Shown: in pieces, positions 56,766 to 64,000 of the stretch
Position numbering within the stretch: the stretch's first letter is position 1
How the letters are laid out: each line of letters starts with the position of its first letter
Source of the DNA: Elmis aenea
Lineage: Eukaryota > Arthropoda > Insecta > Coleoptera > Elmidae
DNA length: 64,000 nt
Direction of reading: 5' to 3'
NCBI GenBank assembly: GCA_947652605.1
Contig: OX393579.1
Coordinates: 51,466,970 to 51,530,969, forward strand
Translations under genes and position numbers: made by a program
The notes under the pieces: model-generated
The model's database searches: none
Seen by the model: the letters and a program-made list of their open reading frames with translations, nothing else
Told to the model about the DNA's origin: nothing

Positions 56766-57049
56766 TAAAAACAAATGGCATAGCATACATTTTCAGTTAA
56801 TAAAAATAAAATCTAAATAGCATTTACAATGGCGTTTTTATTAAAGATTAAAATGTGGGAGATCATTTTGCCGGACCCTGTATAACTGTAATAGGATCAC
56901 CCATCAGACTTGGTCTGAAAGAAATAACAAAAATATGCAAAACATAAAAGAACGGAAAAGTCATAGGACCAGGATATATCCCAGAAGAACTTTTAAAATA
57001 TGGAATTTTTAATTTTCGAAATATAGCCAAAGACCGATTTTTGGCACTT

Positions 57050-57530
57050 TTTAAAAATGTTAAATATCTCGCTTAAGCAAAAAGATAGAGAAAAACTTTT
57101 AAGACATTTTTAGTATGGTTTTTTGTCGATATTCAATTGTTTTTTACTCATATCAATACCGATATATTACACTTAACTATCTTATTTTAAATGGCAACCA
57201 TAAGCAAATTATATATTTTTGAAAAGCGGAAAAAATAAGCTTGCGATTTATGTCAAAGCCAACTATGGTTGCCATTTAAAATAAGAAAGTTAGGTGTAAT
57301 ATATCAATATTCGTATGAGTAAAAAAAAATTGAACATCGCTATCTTATTAAGGACAAAAAACCATGGCAAAAATGTCCTTAAAGTTTTTCTTTATCTTTT
57401 CGTTTAAGCGAGATATTTAGCATTTTTGATATCTTTTTTAATACTCGAAATAAAGCCAACACCATTTTTGGCACTTTTCAAAAATATTAAACATCTCGCT
57501 TAAACGAAAAGATTGAGAAAAACTTTAAGA
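57050..57530. repeat. Foldback repeat with a third arm copy
   Basis: An arm at 57,050-57,203 (TTAAATATCTCGCTTAAGCA, AACTATCTTATTTTAAATGG) is inverted at 57,263-57,430. A third copy at 57,462-57,530 (TTAAACATCTCGCTTAAACG) has the same orientation as the first. No TACAGGGTG ends are seen. No coding sequence. Confidence 0.75.
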
Positions 57531-58804
57531 AAAGATTTGGCAATGTATTTTTAGAACCATTACTGGCGCGAAAAAAATTTGTTAGTTTATTTTAATGTGC
57601 AGTTCTAAAAAATACAGTTAGGTCACACTTTTTTCGTTCTTTAGAACATGTTTTTTGTATCAGTAGTTTAATGTATATTTAGAATGTAGCACGTTACTAT
57701 TAATTTCATGAAACAAGAAACAACTTTAATTCTTTTAGGCCCGATTGCATATAAGTTGAACCTAGGATTTAGCCCGGGATTAAACCACGTTAACTCTAGA
57801 ACTAGGCAAATTGCAGCAAAGTTAGCGCTGATGTTGCCTAGTTTAAGGGATAAACTTGTATTTATTTTAACATCACATTGAAAATTATATTGACACAAAT
57901 TATTTTAACAGTGGTAACTAATTAATAATGTTTACATCAATGTTAAGATATAAAAATTTATACGAATTCTGTTGGTATTTGCGTAGCACCCACTGAAATT
58001 TAAAAATATTCTTGACGATTTTTTGCGTCAATCAATCAAAATTGGTTCCGAAACCCAATTAAATAAGCAAGCAAAAACGGGGTGATAACTTGGATGTAAT
58101 TATTTTTCCCTAATGAAATGTTCCAGTGTTGACTTCAAACCCTCTTGCACAAATCAATACCGTACATGTGTTTACAAATTAAAATTGAAGGATGATAAGG
58201 TACTGATTGATAAAAACGACGTATTTACGCAACTGAGTTATTATTTTGATATATTATATATTTATACAGGTTAAAATTTTGCTTTACTAACAAATTATTA
58301 ATTTAACAGAGTAAAAAGTTGTCGTTTCCTTTCACGCAAAGCATAAAATAGCAAGTTTAGCGCATCCTTTTAAGTCTTTGAAAGTAAATCCGGGCCGGTG
58401 AAGTTCTCGAAGCCACACGGAAGGCAAGAAATGTACACGAAATTCGTGTAAAGTAATAGGTACTTCAGCTGTCTATTTCGAGTAGCTTTTAAGCCTAACT
58501 TCGAATTAATCCTGCCCACGAGAACGTGTACAATTTAACCTTGTCTGCTTCCAAATGAACTCCAAAATTTATGAACAATAAGATGTGTACCATTAAGAAT
58601 CTCAGATTTTTACACGGACGAAAAGTTCAAGTTAGCTTCTTACAATGTTTAGAAATTGGCATTCTAATGGGTATGCTAAAAAGTTATGTAGCTTATTAAC
58701 GAAAGTTATAGTACGCCAAGAGGTTTTTACTTAACATTCATTTAATAATTTTTGCCAAGAATATATAGGTCCTTAACTGTTTTCTTAGTGACATGACTTT
58801 TTTT
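57531..58804. other. Unassigned sequence
   Basis: 57,735-57,850 contains AACCTAGGATTTAGCCCGGG and TTGCCTAGTTTAAGG, which could be ends of a small element. The remainder shows no gene. Confidence 0.3.
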
Positions 58805-59795
58805 TGGACTAATTATTCTTATGGGTCAAATTAAAAAATACCACATTGAAGATTACTGGTCGAGGGATCTTTTAATTGAAACGCCGATTTGGAAATATGT
58901 TCTGGAACTGGCAAAAAATTAGAAAAAACGATATTTTCTTTATTACAACCATGCGTAGGAGTGTGGCATCATGTTTACCAAGACAACTATTACAATAGTG
59001 TACATATCGCAGAAGCTATGAAAAAGAAGAAAGTAAGAGTGTGTGGGACAATACGGACTAACAGAGGTTTTTACCAGTTGCTTTCAAAGCAAAAGAAAAA
59101 TTATTAAAAAAAGGTGAATTTGCTTTCACCAAAAAAGGTGATGTATTATTACAAGCATGGAGAGATAAACATTTAGTCAATATGATATCCACGATTCACG
59201 ATTCTACAATGGTTTATGTAAGACAAAACAGAAACGGAGAAGACGTCATAAAACCTAAATGTATTTTAGACTATAATAAATACATGAAGGGAGTTGACAG
59301 ATCGGACCAATATCTGGCATATGGTTCAATATTGAGACATACAAAAAAGTGGACGAAAAAAGTTGTGTTGTTTTTAATGAATTGTGCTCTAGTGAATGCA
59401 TATAAGGTGTATAAAATCTTAAATCCCCAAAAATTATTAAAATATAAATCTTTTTTAAAAGAAGTTGCAAAAATTTGGATATCTGTAAAAGTTAATTGCC
59501 AAAATTTACCTTTGGATAACACATCATCATTTATTGTTAATCCACCAAATCGTTCCGACGATTTGCGAATTCACATTTTGGAAACAATTAAAGAAAATGG
59601 CAAAAAAAAATCCACAAAAACGATGCCTAGTTTGCAAAGCAAACAATTTAAGAAAAGACACTAGATATGTATGTGGTGGTTGTACGGTACCTTTACACAA
59701 GGGGTTGTTTTATAAATATTATTCTAAAAAATTTCCTATGTTAAATCAAAAATTATTTGTAATGTTACTTTATAGTGATATATTGTATAGTTTAT
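58805..59795 (+). pseudogene. piggyBac-like transposase, internally deleted
   Basis: It starts within the N-terminal region, MGQIKKYHIEDYWSRDLLIE then TPIF. It jumps directly to EICSGTGKKLEKTIFSLLQP and YQDNYYNSVHIAEAM, so roughly 200 residues, including the first catalytic Asp, are deleted. The second catalytic Asp (YQDNYYNS) and a GVD segment (KYMKGVDRSDQYL) remain. Frameshifts occur near 59,095 and in an A-run near 59,605. The end encodes the Cys-rich domain (CLVCKANN, RYVCGGCTVPLHKG). Clear TTAA-flanked terminal repeats were not identified. Confidence 0.85.
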
Positions 59796-61212
59796 AGTTG
59801 TAATGTTGCATGTATGTATAATATATATCTAATTATTGTATATAAATGTATTTATAATGTAATAATATAATGCCAATTATTTTCAAAATGTGTTTCTTTT
59901 GCATATATTCTAAATTTATACTTGCTAGAAATGCGGGAACCCGCTAGGTCAGATAGTAACTACCCGGTCCTCAGGTAAAAGATTAAGTGACGTTAATTAA
60001 CGTGAGTGGTCCATTGTGCATGGCCCAGAGAAACGTAGATTAACGGGGCCGGTCCGATATGTGTTAAGCAATTTTTGTATTATGGAAAGTTTTGTGTTTC
60101 CATTGTTCGCTTTCGTGACTGCATTTTATTAATGCTTTCTATAAACGTTAGGAGTTAAATTGACATGCCTGTGAAGGCAACGTTAACAGTAGATTGAGTT
60201 AGATGTGCGTCTGCTCCTCGCCTGACCCTTTGGGCTAGTAGTCAAGTAATCTATGCCGTATGATGGATGCTTGGGTCCGCCATTTCATTTCTGCACAACA
60301 TATCCTTTATAATACTTTACGCTAGACTTGTCACTGTTTGATGCAGGATTTACTGCTTTAGTACGAACATTAAATAAGCGGTTTAAAACAGTTTCAATAA
60401 GATAGCCTTTACCCTGTGAATAAAACAATCATGGGGTAAATATAATTTTGAAATTAGCACAATAAAAAAGTTTTTTTAACGTTCGAATATTTTCAAAATT
60501 TAAAATTATAGCAATAACGCGATCTTTTTCACATGTTATGTAAATAGATACAGATATGTAAAATTTGTTTAGATATTATAAATCAGCTCAATATTAAGCA
60601 ACTTTGTCACAAATAAACGTATGTTTATCTCCAATAATAAGGACTGTTTTAGAGGTTGCCCTAAACTTTGAATTAGTCTGCATTAAAACACGATTGTAAG
60701 TAATAATGTTAACTCGTAATTTGAAATTTATTTATCTCCATAGTTTAGTGTATAAAAAATTACTCCATAACGCAGCTTGCCTTTCATCAGCAACATTTTT
60801 TTTATGCACTCCGAGTCATATAATTTCATACCCGTCCGGCGATCACACAAATACAAGCGACAATAAACACAAAAGGTCATGTCGTAACCGCAAAAAGCAG
60901 TCTAAATTCTGTGGACGTCACTTAAAATATACTTGCCGGGATATATTCAAAGTAACCCTCATAAATGTGTCAGCCATTGGGGGTAAACACGGAATTTAGC
61001 AGATTACATGCATTCAAGTGCGCGAAAATAATGCTAAAGAGAGTGAAATGTGGATAAATTCTGCGCTAAGCTTTCAGTCCTGTTAACTGACGAACGCTTT
61101 GTTCGAGTTAAATTAAACTTCTCTACAAAGACTAATAAGATTATTTGATTAACAAAATTTTTAAAATTACAACCGCGCCCCATAGTAATCGAAACACAAT
61201 GAAAAAAAAATT
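59796..61212. other. Unassigned sequence downstream of the piggyBac relic
   Basis: 59,930-60,060 has CG-rich words (GCGGGAACCCGCTAGGTCAG, TTAACGGGGCCGGTCCG) and the palindrome ACGTTAATTAACGT, and may include the piggyBac 3' end. 60,700-61,130 is unique sequence with no recognised gene. Confidence 0.35.
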
Positions 61213-61732
61213 AAAAAATCGATTACGTCCTAGCCGTTTAAGCTAGAGCTATCAAACTTGGCCGAAATGTTGAGGTGTTTCCCATTGACTTTGTGGGATA
61301 ATTAGAAAGAAAACACGTAATTGGAAGTACGATTTATAGTCAGGTCATCCGAATAATTATGAACAAGCCTTAAGTCAAGCATGACATAAGCCAACTTAGT
61401 TTAGTAAAAAAAATATTTGAGGTGTATAAACAGAGTTTGTCGATGCATCTTTAGCGCTAATTTTCTCGAAAACGGCTACGTTTACAGAAAAAAACAAAGA
61501 GGGACGAATTTTTTCCTCTTAAGTCGTACTTTCTTATGGACGAATGACATTTTCAATTTTATTCCAGAGAAAAAAATTCTGAAGATGGTAAGCGGATGAC
61601 CTGACTATAAATCATACTTCCAATTACGTGTTTTCTTTCTTATTATCCCACATAGTCAATGGGAAACACCTAAACATTTCGGCCAAGTTTGATAGCTCTA
61701 GCTTAAACGGCTAGGACGTAATCGATTTTTTG
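61213..61732. repeat. Foldback repeat with 140 bp arms
   Basis: The left arm (ATCGATTACGTCCTAGCCGT through TATAGTCAGGTCATCCG, 61,213-61,351) is inverted at 61,593-61,732. The spacer is about 240 bp. GGGACACCCTGTATA at 61,861-61,875 is a TACAGGGTGTCCC end that may belong to the same element, but no matching left end was found. Confidence 0.8.
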
Positions 61733-61875
61733 TTTTTTTTTTCTTGTAACTTTGGAGGTCTCTAACTTTGAAATGAAGCATTTTCGGATAACAAAATATT
61801 TGACAAATGGTCATTATTTTCACTCAGGAATATGCACCTACTTTTTGGCGGTGTATAATTGGGACACCCTGTATA

Positions 61876-62339
61876 ATTATTTTTCAAATCTGATTATCAT
61901 CAAATTTACCATCAAATTTTTAAATTTAAAGCATAAATATTAAATATGGCGCCAATGAGAATTAAAAATGTTAACAAATGCGTTTATAATGGAATTATAA
62001 CACCAAGCAATTAAAGTCTGTCTAAACCATGAACCCCAAACTTCTAACTTTTACTGTTGGTTATAAAACGCTGTTTATAAAACCGAAATTTTAGTTTTAC
62101 CAATTCTTCAAGACATTTCATGAATTGGACATGATACATTTTTCGTTTAGGTTTAACTAGGAACGTAAAAACACTTTTTTGGTAAGTTTACCATTCTTAT
62201 ATCTTTAAAAGTTTCCGAGATTTCCTTGAATTCTAGCACTCAAAGATTTTCGCTTCTCGCGGTTTCCATGATAGAGTAAAGTTTTGCGTTAAAATTTAAA
62301 AAAACTGCAAGAGAAACGTTCCGCATGTTAAAATAATCA
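61876..62339. other. Unassigned AT-rich sequence
   Basis: No gene or long repeat was recognised. Confidence 0.3.
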
Positions 62340-62830
62340 TAGGGTGATACTCGTTCATCGAGAGACTCCACATTCGATTGGCACAAGCGGCTCAAAGAGG
62401 AAAAGAAATCTCTTGAGAACGATTAAATGTGCGGGCGTCGATTCTCGACGCCAAAGGATTGTTTCATCACGAATATGTCCCCGAGGGACAAACGGCGCAT
62501 GGAAAAATGTGTGCAGAGGTCAAGCTAAAAGAATTTTTCGAGGTTTGCTTGAACGCGTCGTGGTGTCTGCTGCGTGACAATGCACCAGCACATTAATTTG
62601 CTGATACTTCGTATTTCTTGGTAAAGAAGGTAACCGTAGAATAACACCTTACTCTGATCTAAAAAAAAATTCAAAGCTGAAATTCAAGTTGCAAGGGGAA
62701 AATTCCAATGATGAAACAACCAACCAAAGAAGCGTTACAAGTATATTGCAAGCTATTTTGGAAAAAACGTTTTTAAGAAAAGGGAGGATTATATAGAAGA
62801 CGACTTTTAGGTGTAGGACCGTCGAGTTGT
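62340..62830 (+). pseudogene. Mariner transposase relic, central to C-terminal part
   Basis: Frame shifts are needed, but DAKGLFHHEYVPEGQTAHGK and MCAEV, then WCLLRDNAPAH, correspond to the core of mariner transposases; the DNAPAH block holds the second catalytic Asp. Downstream, DETTNQRSVTSILQAILEKT resembles the C-terminal helix region. The PDLAP block is missing between the two, so an internal deletion is likely. The N-terminus is not found. Confidence 0.65.
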
Positions 62831-63156
62831 GCTGACTTTTTTTATGCCCGGTTTCTCCGACACATCTCAAGATCGAACTTATATAAGCCCGCCTTATATT
62901 TAAGACCGTCTCAAGATACCAATGCGTTGCACAGAAAGCATATTCCGGAATCTGTTAGACATCTCAGCTAAGTTGGAACTCGGTTTGGCAACGTTGCAAG
63001 AAGTCGACACATTTTAGCGGCAGATTGAAATGGCTAATTTTCATTGGCCATTTACATCACAGCTGTTAAAACGGCTCCCTGTGACATCTTGTTGTTGCTA
63101 TCAGCAGTCACATATAAAGTTACAGTTCGGTGTTTATTATTTTATTTTGTGTTGAA
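62831..63156. other. Unassigned sequence upstream of the Myb-like fragment
   Basis: Less AT-rich than average (ATTGGCCATTTACATCACAG, ACGGCTCCCTGTGACATCTT). It could be the 5' part of the element that carried the Myb-like frame. Confidence 0.3.
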
Positions 63157-63231
63157 ATGGCCGACAAAAAAAGAATAAATTATACCATGGAGGAAAAACA
63201 ATTATTAGTTAGCTTGGTGGAAGAAAATAAA
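63157..63231 (+). pseudogene. N-terminus of a Myb/SANT-like (zeste-type) protein
   Basis: The 25-codon frame begins MADKKRINYTMEEKQLLVSL and ends VEENK-stop. This matches the start of the Myb/SANT-like DNA-binding domain seen in insect zeste-type and transposon-associated proteins, where the domain normally runs about 75 residues. It is cut off by a TAA, and 25 bp later by a small inserted element. It is probably a broken remnant rather than a peptide gene. Confidence 0.45.
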
Positions 63232-63256
63232 TAAATAGATTATGTATAGGTACAGG

Positions 63257-63473
63257 CAGAGGCGTCGAGAGACGTCGCCGGGCCCGGGAAAAAAATTTAC
63301 ATGGGCCCCAAGTAAATAAATTATTTGAAAATTTATTTTAAAAAAAGAACGAATTGTGAATGATGAATATTTAATACACAATAATTAAAAAAGTGTGTGG
63401 ATTTCTGGGCCCCTAATTTACTTCCGGGCCCGGGGCTCGGAGCCCCCCTTGCCCCTTCCTCTCATCGGCCCTG
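63257..63473. mobile_element. Small CG-rich hAT-like MITE
   Basis: The ends are CAGAGGCGTCGAGAG on the left and CAGGGCCGATGAGAG (reverse complement) on the right, with flanks GGTACAGG (63,249) and TATACAGG (63,474) matching at 6 of 8. Inside, GGGCCCGGG words sit near both ends and flank an AT-rich centre. 217 bp, no coding sequence. Confidence 0.55.
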
Positions 63474-64000
63474 TATACAGGGTGTTTGAAATTCGAGTTT
63501 AAGCATGGGGATCTCGCGTATTATAATAGCTAGAGTATAGGTTTAAATTTGGCAAAGTTGCTAAATTTGGTACTCATTAATAATCCAAAGAGAAATTGGA
63601 AATATCTCAAACGGTGTCCGAGAAAATTAGGAAAAACTGGAAAATACGATTTTTGAAAATCGTTTATAACTCCTTTGGAGTATAAAATATTTGAAATGTG
63701 TAAAAACATTGCCGAAGCAACTTTTTAAGCCGAATCGGATGGTAGTCACAAATTTTTCTTAGATCGATTCGTTTTTGTTTTATGACAACCAACTTTGTTT
63801 TTGGTTATGGGCGCAAGTTTTGCTATTTACATTATCAAATTGCATTTATTTTTCTAAATCCATTGATGTATCACACATGGTATTTTACTTTTTCTTTTAT
63901 TGTCAAATTTCAAAAAATACGTTTTAAACAATAACCATTATAAATCAGGTTGGCCGGTCATTGTAGTTTATGTTGTTTCCATGACAACCGATCAACAATC
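63474..64000 (+). mobile_element. TACAGGGTGTTTGAAATTCG element, running off the window
   Basis: It begins TATACAGGGTGTTTGAAATT, then ATGGGGATCTCGCGTATTAT, as in the decayed copy at 5,539. The right end is not within the window, so length and content cannot be judged. Confidence 0.55.

Larger units (their letters stand above)
55922..56882. mobile_element. Palindrome of two head-to-head mariner-type 3' halves
   Basis: TA-flanked ends CAGGGTCCGGCAAAATGATC are inverted. The arms (about 55,924-56,389 and 56,414-56,880) are nearly identical over about 466 bp, with a 24 bp spacer. Each arm contains the 3' half of the same transposase reading outward toward its end, plus about 110 bp of 3' non-coding sequence. 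The 5' half of the transposon is absent. The structure implies inverted duplication of one transposon end. Confidence 0.93.

Noticed and set aside
59930..60060. piggyBac 3' terminal repeat
   Set aside because: CG-rich words and TTAA sites are present, but no matching 5' end was found near 58,800, so the boundary is not called.

Overview
This window looks like AT-rich, gene-poor nuclear DNA of an arthropod, most likely an insect. The evidence is the transposon content: Tc1/mariner-type, pogo/Tigger-like, hAT and piggyBac transposases, apurinic-endonuclease-type LINE remnants, a tRNA-derived SINE, and many short elements ending in TATACAGGGTG. No complete host gene is recognisable. The only long intact reading frame is a 631-residue hAT transposase on the minus strand. 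I cannot name the species.

Layout. 1-12,000: palindromic short elements, a LINE tail, an array of about 16 bp units, and decayed DNA-transposon ends. 12,000-16,500: a LINE RNase H fragment (minus), an internally deleted mariner, a pogo-like element with a transposase tail, and tandem GGCCTAGGCC palindromes. 18,900-20,450: a pogo-like element with perfect terminal repeats and a transposase that has lost its catalytic domain. 22,100-27,800: several TACAGGGTG-type elements and a small hAT/P-like element. 27,800-33,200: mostly unique sequence, with a CpG-richer island at 28.3-29.0 kb. 33,300-34,500: a decayed LINE. 37,400-42,940: two related TACAGGGTG elements, one interrupted by the complete hAT element with an exact 8 bp target duplication. 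43,200-50,100: LINE fragments, a SINE, and two nested insertions, one of them three layers deep. 50,800-57,500: mainly foldback elements, including one built from two head-to-head copies of a mariner-type transposase 3' half. 58,800-59,800: an internally deleted piggyBac. 61,200-64,000: another foldback, a mariner relic, a Myb-like N-terminus, a small CG-rich hAT-like element and the start of another TACAGGGTG element.

The most notable theme is that several families occur both as one-ended copies and as large palindromes whose two arms are the same transposon end. The element at 55,922-56,882 shows this most directly, because both arms still encode the same transposase C-terminus. The genes here do not form a pathway: they are independent mobile elements, nested inside each other in an order that can be read from target-site duplications.
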